This document shows positions 1-7,440 of a DNA stretch of 14,226 nt, piece by piece. The stretch's first letter is position 1. Every line of letters starts with the position of its first letter. The stretch is from Chlorobiota bacterium (GTDB taxonomy: Bacteria > Bacteroidota > Bacteroidia > Bacteroidales > JAADGE01). Location of the stretch: assembly GCA_030592825.1 (NCBI GenBank), contig JAUVIG010000051.1, positions 1 through 14,226 of the forward strand. The letters run 5' to 3'. The notes under the pieces are model-generated. The model was not told where the DNA came from, did not search any database, and saw only the letters and a program-made list of their open reading frames with translations. The translations under genes were made by a program, and so were the position numbers.

Positions 1-54
1 ATAAAAGTGACTGTAATCTTGAATAAAGCTTTTTTTAATTTCATTGTAGGTCAT
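1..54 (-). CDS. possible 5' end of a divergent gene, cut by the window edge
   Basis: An open frame starts at ATG 54-52 on the minus strand and runs off the left edge. It reads MTYNEIKKSFIQDYSHFY (18 codons, no stop). An alternative in-frame ATG lies at 78-76. The peptide is charged and helical-looking, with no signal peptide, and resembles the start of a cytoplasmic protein. No family can be named from so little. The spacer to mtaB is about 140 bases, which suits a divergent pair. No good TAnnTTTG element was seen on the minus strand upstream. This may be chance coding; the next bases to the left would decide it. Confidence 0.3.
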   Translation of the reverse strand, partial: MTYNEIKKSFIQDYSHFY

Positions 55-173
55 TTTTAAGTAAACTGCAATTATCATGCTGCCTTTAAGCCTTTATTTA
101 TATAGTTTTTAACAATTCCGTGTATGATTTACTTAATGTAAATTTAAGATATATTTTTGTAAAGAAATTTTAA

Positions 174-181
174 TAATTTTG
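174..181 (+). promoter_or_regulatory. putative Bacteroidota -7 promoter element for mtaB
   Basis: TAATTTTG matches the TAnnTTTG -7 consensus of the Bacteroidota primary sigma factor and ends 16 bases before the mtaB ATG, giving a short leader of about 10 bases. A second match, TATTTTTG, lies at 152-159. No well-spaced TTTG -33 box is present for either, so the assignment rests on the -7 box alone. Confidence 0.4.
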
Positions 182-197
182 CAGAATATTTTTTTTA

Positions 198-1493
198 ATG
201 AAAAAAGTCTCCTTACATACACTCGGTTGTAAATTAAATTTTTCAGAAACATCTGCAATTGCAAGAGATTTTGTGAAAAAAGGTTTTGAAAGAGTGAAAT
301 TTGGTGAAAAATCCGATGTTGTGCTTATTAACACTTGTACCGTTACAGAAACAGCCGATAAAAAATGCAGACAAGCCATTAAAAAAGCCAAGAAAATTTC
401 TCCGAACGCATTTATAGCTGTTACAGGTTGTTATGCCCAAGACGAAGCCGAGAACATTGCAAAGATGCCGGGTGTTGATGTTGTTCTGGGTAATAATGAG
501 AAATTCAATTTTTTCAAATATGTTAAATCATTAGAAAAAAAGAAAAATGCAGTTGTATATTCTTGTGAAACAAATAAGATCAATAGGTTTGATGCCGCAT
601 TTTCGTCAGGAGACAGAACGCGATCATTCTTAAAAGTTCAAGACGGTTGTGATTATCCTTGTACTTATTGTATTATTCCGAGTGTAAGAGGGAGGAGTAG
701 GAGTGATACTGTTGAAAAAACGGTTGAGCAAGCTGAAAAAATTGCAAGTGATGGTTTTAAGGAAGTTATACTTACAGGCGTAAATATTGGTGATTTCGGA
801 AAAGGAACAAATGAAACTTTTTTTGATTTGATTAAAGGATTAGACAAAGTTGTAGGTATAGAGCGATATAGAATTTCATCAATAGAACCAAACCTAATCA
901 CGGATGAGATTATTAAATTCACAATAAAATCTTCAAAATTTCTTCCTCATTTTCATATTCCCTTGCAATCCGGCAGTGATAAGATATTAAAATTGATGAA
1001 AAGGCGATACAATACTTCAATGTTCCGAAAAAAGATTGAGAGAATAAACCGATTAATACCGCATGCTTTTTTGGGAATAGATGTTATAGTAGGGTTTCCG
1101 GGTGAAACAGATGATGATTTAAATGATACTTATAAGTTTCTTGAAAGTTTGGATATTTCTTTTTTACATGTGTTTTCATATTCTGTTCGTCCGGGAACAC
1201 CGGCGGAACACTTGCCGGACAAAGTTCCGAGAGATGTCATAAAAAAGAGAAGTGGACAACTGCACCAATTGTCTAATATTAAGCATAAAGCATTTTATAA
1301 ACGATTTATCAATTCAGAGCATAAAGTTTTGTTTGAAAGAGCAAAGCATAAGAATTCTATGTATGGTTTTACCGAAAACTACATTAAGGTTGAAGTTCCT
1401 TATAACAAGAAACTGATCAATGAAGTAAAAGATTTCAGGATTACCGGGATCAACTCAAATGATATAGCAACCGGAGACCTTCTTGATATTTAA
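198..1493 (+). CDS. mtaB: MtaB, tRNA t6A37 C2-methylthiotransferase (radical SAM)
   Basis: This enzyme adds a methylthio group to C2 of N6-threonylcarbamoyladenosine at position 37 of ANN-decoding tRNAs (t6A to ms2t6A), using two [4Fe-4S] clusters in the cytoplasm. The 431 residues have the expected family layout. The N-terminal UPF0004 domain has cluster cysteines C11 (in LGCKLNFSE), C47 (INTCTV) and C78 (TGCYAQ). The radical SAM domain has CxxxCxxC at C151, C155 and C158 (GCDYPCTYC), followed by IIPSVRGRSRS. A TRAM-like RNA-binding tail occupies about 365-431. The CKLNFSE start and the IIPxxRGxxRS motif favour MtaB over MiaB or RimO. The ATG has an A-rich upstream region, usual for this phylum. 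The gene appears to be monocistronic or to lead the TPR gene 89 bases downstream. Confidence 0.93.
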   Translation: MKKVSLHTLGCKLNFSETSAIARDFVKKGFERVKFGEKSDVVLINTCTVTETADKKCRQAIKKAKKISPNAFIAVTGCYAQDEAENIAKMPGVDVVLGNNEKFNFFKYVKSLEKKKNAVVYSCETNKINRFDAAFSSGDRTRSFLKVQDGCDYPCTYCIIPSVRGRSRSDTVEKTVEQAEKIASDGFKEVILTGVNIGDFGKGTNETFFDLIKGLDKVVGIERYRISSIEPNLITDEIIKFTIKSSKFLPHFHIPLQSGSDKILKLMKRRYNTSMFRKKIERINRLIPHAFLGIDVIVGFPGETDDDLNDTYKFLESLDISFLHVFSYSVRPGTPAEHLPDKVPRDVIKKRSGQLHQLSNIKHKAFYKRFINSEHKVLFERAKHKNSMYGFTENYIKVEVPYNKKLINEVKDFRITGINSNDIATGDLLDI

Positions 1494-1508
1494 ATTTTCT
1501 GAAAATTT
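1492..1508. repeat. small palindrome overlapping the mtaB stop codon
   Basis: AAATTTTC and GAAAATTT form a perfect 8-base inverted repeat around a single T, beginning inside the stop codon of mtaB. No T-tract follows on the plus strand, so a Rho-independent terminator is not well supported. It could be a weak mRNA 3' end structure. Confidence 0.3.
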
Positions 1509-1561
1509 GGTATTTATCAGGTCGGAATTCTGAAAAAAAGTATATTTAACAGAGAAATTTA

Positions 1562-1569
1562 TAAATTTG
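1562..1569 (+). promoter_or_regulatory. putative -7 promoter element for the TPR lipoprotein gene
   Basis: TAAATTTG fits TAnnTTTG and ends 13 bases before the ATG at 1583, so the leader would be only a few bases. No clear -33 TTTG lies at 19-21 bases. If real, the TPR gene has its own promoter apart from mtaB. Confidence 0.35.
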
Positions 1570-1582
1570 TGAATAAAAAGGA

Positions 1583-3010
1583 ATGAAAATCATAAAAATT
1601 ATGTTGTCAAGTATAATTTTTTTCTTGTTAACAGCTTGTAATTCGCCGGAAACACTTGTTGAAAAAGGTATTAACGTAATGGGCGAAGATGAAAATTACG
1701 GTATTTATGACGAGAAAGCTCTTAAATATTTTGAAAAAGCTGTAAAAAGAGATTCAACTTGTGCAGCAGCATACTTTCAAAGAGGAAAAATAAATCTCAA
1801 ATTCGGATGGGATAATTGTAAAGATGATTTTTATAAATGTACAGAATTGAAACCCGACAATGTTGAGGCATGGAAAATTATTGCATATGAAGAAGCATGG
1901 TCAGAACAAGAAAAAAAGATTGCAGCAGCTGTAAAAGCATTAGAACTTGATTTAGAATTTTATGAAGCATACTTAATAATCGGAAGAATTGCAGTTAAAA
2001 ATAATAATTTTGATAAAGCCGAAGAGTATCTTAATTATTATCTTAAACAAATGCCTTCTGATAAAAGTGTAAACAATGCGCTCGGAGAATTACGACTTAA
2101 ACAAAAAAGATATTACGAATCATATGAATTTTTTCAAAAAGGGTTTTATCCCGATGATTTCAACTATAAAGCATTATATCATATTAAAAATGCTGCTCGC
2201 AGTGGTGATAAAGAAGCAAAAGAATATCTGGCAAATATAAATGAAACTGATTCAGCCTTTTTTGATGAAGGAAAATTTTTATTTGAAAAAAAGAAATATG
2301 ATAAAGCAATGTATAAATTCAGAACAGCAAAAGATTTTACAGAATTTAATATTTCTCAAAGAGCTGATATTCTGGCTTATATTGCAAAAATAAGGTCAAT
2401 ACAAGCATCAAACGGAAAATATGATTATGAAAATTCAACAGCAATTAAAAATCAAGGCAGAATGAGAGCTTTTGAATCAGCAGAAAGTGAAATTAAAGCA
2501 TCTTTAAATTTAAAAAAATCGACTTTTGCATACACTACACTCGGAGATATTAAACTTCAACAAGGATTTTATGAAGATGCGATAAATGCTTATGATTCTG
2601 CAATTTTGTCTGAAAGTAATAATGCTGCCTTATACATAAACAGAGCTTGGGCTTTAGTGAGAAATCATAAGCATAATGAAGCAATAAGTGATATTAACAA
2701 AGCTGTTTCATTAGAAGGTAAAAGTGAATATAATTTATGGTTCAGAGGTGATGTTTATAAAAGTTTAGGAAAAAACAGTGAAGCTCGTCAAGATTTTGAA
2801 AATGTATTAAAGTTAAATAATAAGCATTACGATGCATTAAAAGGACTTGCTGAACTTGAGATTCAATCCGGCAATTACTATAAAGCATATACACATATGC
2901 AAAAAGTTGTTGATTATTACGAAAAATCACAATGGATAAAAGAAGCTATGGAAGAAATACCGGAAAATTATTTGATGAAAGAAATGAAAGATTTCAAAAA
3001 TAGTCTCTAA
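1583..3010 (+). CDS. tetratricopeptide-repeat lipoprotein
   Basis: The 475-residue protein starts with a lipoprotein signal peptide. A hydrophobic stretch (about 3-18) ends in the lipobox L16-T17-A18-C19, so the mature protein should be lipid-anchored in the envelope. The rest is helical TPR repeats. They are visible at about 43-75 (ALKYFEKAVKRDSTCAAAYF), through 80-200, and again at about 310-450 (DAINAYDSAILSESNNAALY, then EAISDINKAVSLEGKS, then EARQDFENVLKLNNKHYDAL). TPR arrays are protein-protein scaffolds, and lipoproteins of this kind often serve in envelope complexes, but the partner cannot be read from the sequence. The middle (about 205-300) has weaker repeat character. The start is fixed by the signal peptide and by GGA just before the ATG. 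Confidence 0.85.
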   Translation: MKIIKIMLSSIIFFLLTACNSPETLVEKGINVMGEDENYGIYDEKALKYFEKAVKRDSTCAAAYFQRGKINLKFGWDNCKDDFYKCTELKPDNVEAWKIIAYEEAWSEQEKKIAAAVKALELDLEFYEAYLIIGRIAVKNNNFDKAEEYLNYYLKQMPSDKSVNNALGELRLKQKRYYESYEFFQKGFYPDDFNYKALYHIKNAARSGDKEAKEYLANINETDSAFFDEGKFLFEKKKYDKAMYKFRTAKDFTEFNISQRADILAYIAKIRSIQASNGKYDYENSTAIKNQGRMRAFESAESEIKASLNLKKSTFAYTTLGDIKLQQGFYEDAINAYDSAILSESNNAALYINRAWALVRNHKHNEAISDINKAVSLEGKSEYNLWFRGDVYKSLGKNSEARQDFENVLKLNNKHYDALKGLAELEIQSGNYYKAYTHMQKVVDYYEKSQWIKEAMEEIPENYLMKEMKDFKNSL

Positions 3011-3048
3011 CCTGCTTAATTCTTAACTACTTTAACATTATGAAGCTC

Positions 3049-3094
3049 TTTCGGATTTGAACTTTTCTCACAACCGTAGGGCGTAAATCCGAAA
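3049..3094. repeat. inverted repeat in the spacer after the TPR gene
   Basis: TTTCGGATTT at 3049-3058 is perfectly inverted as AAATCCGAAA at 3085-3094, with a 26-base loop; the flanking CTC/GAG nearly extends the stem. CTCACAACC occurs at 3067-3075 in the loop and again at 3124-3132. The 220-base spacer 3011-3230 holds no credible gene. The structure lacks a terminator T-tract and looks more like a decayed or mobile palindromic element. Confidence 0.5.
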
Positions 3095-3202
3095 GGAGAT
3101 ATGTCCGGAAATACAACTTTCAGCTCACAACCTCAAGAAGAGATATATTAATATAAGAGTTTGAATTGTTATCAGTTATTCTTCACAGAAACATAAAAAT
3201 AT

Positions 3203-3210
3203 TACTTTTG
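3203..3210 (+). promoter_or_regulatory. putative -7 promoter element for the secreted cyclophilin gene
   Basis: TACTTTTG fits the TAnnTTTG consensus and lies 20 bases before the ATG at 3231, implying a leader of about 15 A-rich bases. No TTTG was seen at the -33 spacing. Confidence 0.4.
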
Positions 3211-3230
3211 TATAAATTAAATTTAAAAAT

Positions 3231-5408
3231 ATGAAAAAGTTTATATTACTTTTTGTCGTGCTGATTTATTTTTTTAATATCAGTAATTCTCAAACATTAG
3301 ATATAATTTTCCCAAACGGAGATGAGCATTTTATGAACAATACTTGGTCGCCGCATAATATTACATGGGAAAGTACAGGTATAGCAAGTTTCAAACTTGA
3401 GTATTCTTTAAACGGAGGTAGTGATTGGGTTTTAATTGAAGATAATTATACTGTCGGAAATTACTATTCATGGGATGTGCCTGATGTTGAGTCTGCAATT
3501 TGTCTGATTCGTATAACTGATGCAGTAGGTGGTACAATTTCTGATGAAAGTGATGCAGTTTTTAATATAACATCTCAAAATATATTTGTTGCAGAATGGA
3601 ATACCTCTATGGGAATGTTTCGTGCAGAGTTAAGAGGCGATTTGGCACCGGTAACTGTCCAAAACTTCATAAACCTTGCCGACAGAGGGTTTTATTATAA
3701 TTTAATTTTTCACAGAGTAGTACATGGTTTTGTAATCCAAGACGGTTGTCCTAACGGAACAGGATCAGGCGGTCCGGGTTGGACAATTGATTTGGAAATA
3801 CATCCGGATTTAAGACACAATGATGCCGGAATACTTGCTATGGCAAGGGCTGCTGACCCTAATAGTGCAGGGTCGCAATATTATTTTACTCTCGACCCGG
3901 AACCCGGTTTAGATGATAATTATGCAGTTTTCGGAAGAACAATCGACGGAGTAAATACAATACTTGAAATTGGAGATGTCGCTGTTGACGGGAATGACAG
4001 ACCTATTGTCGATGTGGATATTTACTCTGTTGATATTGTTGAAAGCATTCCTGAATTGAATTTAGTTTATCCGACTAACGGGTTAAATATTGAACAAGGA
4101 AGAGAAATTGACATACTGTGGGAAAGTGATTTTATTGCTGATGCTAAAATTGAATTTTCAAGTAATAACGGCTCAAATTGGACAGATTTAACTGACAGTA
4201 TTCCTTCGGGAGAAGAAATATTTCCGTGGATTGTACCTGATATAACTTCATCTGAATGCATTATAAAAATCACAAGCTTAAAAAATCCGAATGATTACAA
4301 AGACTCTGTTCTGTTTGAAATTAGAGAAAAACCTGCCGAATTGAGTAGATTTGAATTATACGAGGGTGTTACTCCGCCTGAAAATAATACCGAAAATTTA
4401 ATTTTACCGGATAATAATTTAAGTTTTAAAATTAATATACTGAATTTATTCGGTGAAGAAATTACCACTGTTAATGCAAGTTTAGTTAGTCATAATGACG
4501 ATCTTTCAGTTGTTACCGGAACGGTAACTTTTAGTAATATTTCAACCGGCGGAGATGAATGGTCTGATCAATCATTTGAAATTCAACTTCCTGAAAATGT
4601 ACCCGGAAACGGTCAATATTCGTTTTCGTTATACGGAACGGCTTCAAATGTTCAAGACAACTTTTGGCTCGGAGATTTCAACTTGCCTGTTTTAAAGAAA
4701 TTTCCGTTTATGACTGTTGATGATGATGATGTGCCCGACAGTAACGGAAACGGAAACGGAATTATTGAACCTGATGAAACAATAGAGTTTGAAGTGAAAT
4801 TTGATAATCAAAGTGATGAAACACTATACAATGTTTACGGACAGTTAACAACTGAAGCAAATTATATTAATATTTGGAATAATGTAAGCGGAATTGACGG
4901 AATGGTCTATGATACATCTGCATATAATAACGGTAATCCGATAAATCCTAATTCTTCCGGTCAAGAACCGATGCATGATTTTGTTTTTGACTATACCGGC
5001 GATGATATTTACAATATTGACTTTTTGTTAAAAATTTATGGTTATTTATATGAAGAAGAAGGTGCAAATTGGGATGAAGGAGGTATTTTAATGAAGTGGG
5101 GAATTCCGGTTGAATTAAACAGTTCGTATCCTCCTGCAGGAATTGATAAATTAACTGAAAATTCCGGTTATTTCAATATTTTGCAAAATCCTGTCTCTAA
5201 TTCTATTACAATTTCATTTGATTACAGCAATACAGAACAAAATAATATAAAACTTGAACTTATAGATATTCAAGGAAAAACAGTTCTGACAGAACAATTA
5301 TACAACACAAGCAGAACTCATAAAATCAATGTTTCAGGTTTGATGCAGGGTTTATATTTTGTACGGATAAATAATTTTACGAAGAAGGTTGTTGTGTTAA
5401 AAAACTAA
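3231..5408 (+). CDS. secreted multidomain cyclophilin-type prolyl isomerase with T9SS sorting domain
   Basis: The 725-residue protein begins with a Sec signal peptide (about 1-20, ending NISNSQ). A beta-sandwich module at about 23-115 (PNGDEHF, TWSPHNITWES, FKLEYSLNGGSDW) recurs at about 276-364 (YPTNGLNIEQG, IDILWES, KIEFSSNNGSNW). Both resemble the Kre9/Knh-like Ser-Thr-rich family. Between them, at about 118-272, sits a cyclophilin domain that keeps FHR (F160-H161-R162, catalytic Arg), Q170 and GSQYY (Q216); Tyr231 stands where human CypA has His126. An acidic DDDDVPDSNGNGNG segment near 500 leads a CARDB-like beta domain. The last 80 residues are a type A T9SS C-terminal domain (ILQNPVSNSI, then ELIDIQGKTV, then GLYFVRI). 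It should therefore cross the outer membrane through T9SS and act at the surface or outside the cell. Substrates are unknown. Confidence 0.88.
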   Translation: MKKFILLFVVLIYFFNISNSQTLDIIFPNGDEHFMNNTWSPHNITWESTGIASFKLEYSLNGGSDWVLIEDNYTVGNYYSWDVPDVESAICLIRITDAVGGTISDESDAVFNITSQNIFVAEWNTSMGMFRAELRGDLAPVTVQNFINLADRGFYYNLIFHRVVHGFVIQDGCPNGTGSGGPGWTIDLEIHPDLRHNDAGILAMARAADPNSAGSQYYFTLDPEPGLDDNYAVFGRTIDGVNTILEIGDVAVDGNDRPIVDVDIYSVDIVESIPELNLVYPTNGLNIEQGREIDILWESDFIADAKIEFSSNNGSNWTDLTDSIPSGEEIFPWIVPDITSSECIIKITSLKNPNDYKDSVLFEIREKPAELSRFELYEGVTPPENNTENLILPDNNLSFKINILNLFGEEITTVNASLVSHNDDLSVVTGTVTFSNISTGGDEWSDQSFEIQLPENVPGNGQYSFSLYGTASNVQDNFWLGDFNLPVLKKFPFMTVDDDDVPDSNGNGNGIIEPDETIEFEVKFDNQSDETLYNVYGQLTTEANYINIWNNVSGIDGMVYDTSAYNNGNPINPNSSGQEPMHDFVFDYTGDDIYNIDFLLKIYGYLYEEEGANWDEGGILMKWGIPVELNSSYPPAGIDKLTENSGYFNILQNPVSNSITISFDYSNTEQNNIKLELIDIQGKTVLTEQLYNTSRTHKINVSGLMQGLYFVRINNFTKKVVVLKN

Positions 5409-5428
5409 TCAAGTTAACCTGATTAGTT
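5403..5428 (+). terminator. hairpin at the end of the secreted cyclophilin gene
   Basis: AACTAATC (5403-5410) and GATTAGTT (5421-5428) form a perfect 8-base stem around a 10-base loop, overlapping the TAA stop at 5406-5408. The following bases (CATGAATTTTCG) hold only a short T run, so termination is plausible but not strong. Confidence 0.4.
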
Positions 5429-5564
5429 CATGAATTTTCGAAGCGAAAACCGCAAATGTATGATAGATTTGACCAACCGCAGATTTCTATTTTTGATTAA
5501 TAGCAAGCTGTTTTGAGAAAATATAAATTGAGGACGGTCAAAGATGTCGTGCAGTTGCAGCCAT

Positions 5565-5584
5565 TAATAAACGATAGTTTATTA
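5565..5584. repeat. perfect 8-base stem with GATA loop
   Basis: TAATAAAC (5565-5572), loop GATA and GTTTATTA (5577-5584) form a perfect hairpin in the convergent spacer. No T-tract of terminator length follows on either strand. Confidence 0.45.
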
Positions 5585-5712
5585 CCTTGTGAATTATTCA
5601 GGTTAAGAAAGAGAAGCATAATCAATAAAATCAGAACTCCTGACCCATAAACAGATTATCAATAAGTTACAGATGCTTGCTTGTAAAATAAAATTGTCGC
5701 ATTTTAAATTTT

Positions 5713-5841
5713 GAGGATACTCCGAAAACAGAGTTTTCGAAAATTTGTGAAATTTTACTAATCATATGTAATTGACAGCTAAAATGTTGTAATTTTTTAT
5801 TCGTGAATTCGTGGCGTAATTATTCTTTTCGGAGTGTACTC
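5713..5841. repeat. 129-base segment bounded by 16-base imperfect inverted repeats
   Basis: GAGGATACTCCGAAAA (5713-5728) matches the reverse complement of 5826-5841 at 14 of 16 positions. A small hairpin CGAAAAC-AGA-GTTTTCG (5723-5739) overlaps the left arm. The short length, absence of an ORF and inverted ends are what a MITE-like element would show. No clear target-site duplication was found. It lies just downstream of the SpoIIE phosphatase stop, so it could instead shape that mRNA's 3' end. Confidence 0.4.
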
Positions 5842-5865
5842 ATCTTTGATACAATTCAGTCATTT

Positions 5866-7425
5866 CTAAATCTTTATCCCTGCAACCAAAATATCATCTG
5901 CTTGTTCATGATCTCCTTTCCATTCATTGAGCGTATCTTCAAGAATTTGCTTTTGTTCATTCATTGGTTTATCGGAAATATCTGTTATTAATTCACGAAA
6001 TTTATTTTTCATGAATTTTCTGCCTGATTCTCCTCCGAATTGATCGTAAAAACCGTCAGAGAATAAATATAAAACATCGCCTTCTTGAAGTTGAGCTCTT
6101 TTATTTGAAAACGGTTCACTGTCTTTCAGATATACACCAACAGGCATTCTGTCAGCTTGTACTTCAGTTAATTTCTTATTACGAACAATATACAGCGGAT
6201 TATAAGCTCCGGAAAATTGTATAGTATTTGTATTTGTATCTAACATAAATAAGGCCATATCCATTCCGTCTTTGGTTTGATCGTCTTCTCCGGTTTGTCT
6301 TAATGAATTTTTAATTCGGTCTCTTAAATCATCTAAAATCATTGATGATGAACATGAAGCAAAATCATGAGTATCTTCAGAAACGATTTCATTTAAAAAT
6401 GCAATTCCCAACATACTCATAAATGCACCGGGTACTCCGTGTCCTGTAGAATCTGCTGCTGCAAAAATAACTGTATTATTGATCTTTTTTAACCAATAAA
6501 AGTCTCCGCTTACAATATCACGAGGTTTGTAAAATACAAATGAATCTTTAAAAACTTCTGAAAATAAATTTTCAGGCGGAAGTAAAGCTTTTTGAATTCT
6601 GCTTGCATATTGAATACTTGACGTTATTTGTTCACTTTGTTCTTCAATCTGATCTTTTTGTTTCTTTACAAAATCATGTTGATCTTCAATAATTGTTTTT
6701 TGAAGACTAATTTCTTTATTTTTCTGATTCAACTGATTGTTAGTTGTTTTTAATTCTTCATTTGTATCTTCAAGTAAGATATTTTGTTCTTCAATCTTTT
6801 TCTCATATCTTCTTCCTGTAAGACGGGCCATTAAAGTTGCCAATATTGCAGTCAGAATACTGATAATGGCGAATCCTAATAAAAATATCTCCTTTTGGCT
6901 GTTAATTTCTGATTTGATATTATCAATATTCTCATGAGCCGAAATCATCCATCCCGTACCTTTTACCGGAACCATATAAGCAATATCAGTTCCGGATTCT
7001 TTATGGAACAATCCGCCGGTTGCTAATCCTTCCAATATAATATTTCGAGTTTTATTTATCTCTCCGTTTTGAGTGTCTTCAAATTCCATACTTGCAGGAA
7101 GTTTCATTCCGAGCATATTTTCATCAGGATGGCAAATCATTTCAGCATCATATTTGTCGAACATACATAAGAACCCTTTGTCGGCATCTGTACCTGATAA
7201 TGCTGATTGAAGATTTTCTCTGACATCTTTTTTTGATGCACCTTTTGCTATTTGATTTTCAAGAAAGACAGCCATGTTTTCAGCTTGCCTCTTATTGATA
7301 TCTAATTGAAGCTCAATATATTTTTTTTGCATATAATTGAGTGACAGCGTCATACCGGCATAACCGAATCCAATCACTACTAATGCAACTAAAATAAAAG
7401 TTATTAAATAAAGCTTGGTTTTCAT
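5866..7425 (-). CDS. membrane SpoIIE-family (PP2C-type) protein phosphatase with Cache-like sensor domain
   Basis: The 519-residue protein is a predicted Ser/Thr phosphatase of the sort that dephosphorylates anti-anti-sigma or partner-switching proteins. Transmembrane helix 1 is at about 5-27, an extracytoplasmic single-Cache-like domain at about 33-175 (GTGWMISAHE near its end), helix 2 at about 179-201, a coiled coil at about 205-268, and the SpoIIE domain at about 270-519. Metal-site acids are visible: D308 (SGDFYW), D325 (ADSTGHG), D389 (GMDMAL), D457 (SDGFYDQFGG) and the D510-D511 pair (ADDILV). All the key acids are present, so it should be active. There is no response-regulator domain, so the input is probably the Cache domain. 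It is the last gene of a three-gene operon, 15 bases after the DHOD-like gene. No STAS or anti-sigma kinase gene is in the window, so its substrate is unknown. Confidence 0.9.
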   Translation of the reverse strand: MKTKLYLITFILVALVVIGFGYAGMTLSLNYMQKKYIELQLDINKRQAENMAVFLENQIAKGASKKDVRENLQSALSGTDADKGFLCMFDKYDAEMICHPDENMLGMKLPASMEFEDTQNGEINKTRNIILEGLATGGLFHKESGTDIAYMVPVKGTGWMISAHENIDNIKSEINSQKEIFLLGFAIISILTAILATLMARLTGRRYEKKIEEQNILLEDTNEELKTTNNQLNQKNKEISLQKTIIEDQHDFVKKQKDQIEEQSEQITSSIQYASRIQKALLPPENLFSEVFKDSFVFYKPRDIVSGDFYWLKKINNTVIFAAADSTGHGVPGAFMSMLGIAFLNEIVSEDTHDFASCSSSMILDDLRDRIKNSLRQTGEDDQTKDGMDMALFMLDTNTNTIQFSGAYNPLYIVRNKKLTEVQADRMPVGVYLKDSEPFSNKRAQLQEGDVLYLFSDGFYDQFGGESGRKFMKNKFRELITDISDKPMNEQKQILEDTLNEWKGDHEQADDILVAGIKI

Positions 7426-7440
7426 ATGTTAAATAATTTT

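Larger units (their letters stand above)
5409..5865. other. 457-base gene-free spacer between convergent genes, with several inverted repeats
   Basis: No open frame here looks like a real protein. The stretch holds the hairpin that ends the upstream gene, a perfect stem TAATAAAC/GTTTATTA around GATA at 5565-5584, a hairpin CGAAAAC/GTTTTCG at 5723-5739, and a longer imperfect inverted repeat bounding 5713-5841. AACCGCAAAT and AACCGCAGAT are near-identical direct repeats around 5450-5485. The phrase TTCGTGAATTCGTGGC near 5800-5815 is familiar to me as a recurring intergenic sequence, but that is from memory. The region may be a graveyard of small palindromic elements. Confidence 0.55.

Noticed and set aside
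665..922. 85-codon minus-strand ORF within mtaB
   Set aside because: It is antisense to the radical SAM domain with clear cluster motifs; it has no signals of its own.
3101..3151. Short plus-strand ORF of 16 codons (MSGNTTFSSQPQEEIY) behind an AGGAG sequence
   Set aside because: Too short; AGGAG is only two bases from the ATG, and the region is better explained as a structured repeat.
5803..5991. 62-codon plus-strand ORF at the end of the convergent spacer
   Set aside because: It mostly overlaps the 3' end of the SpoIIE phosphatase on the other strand and has no recognisable motif.
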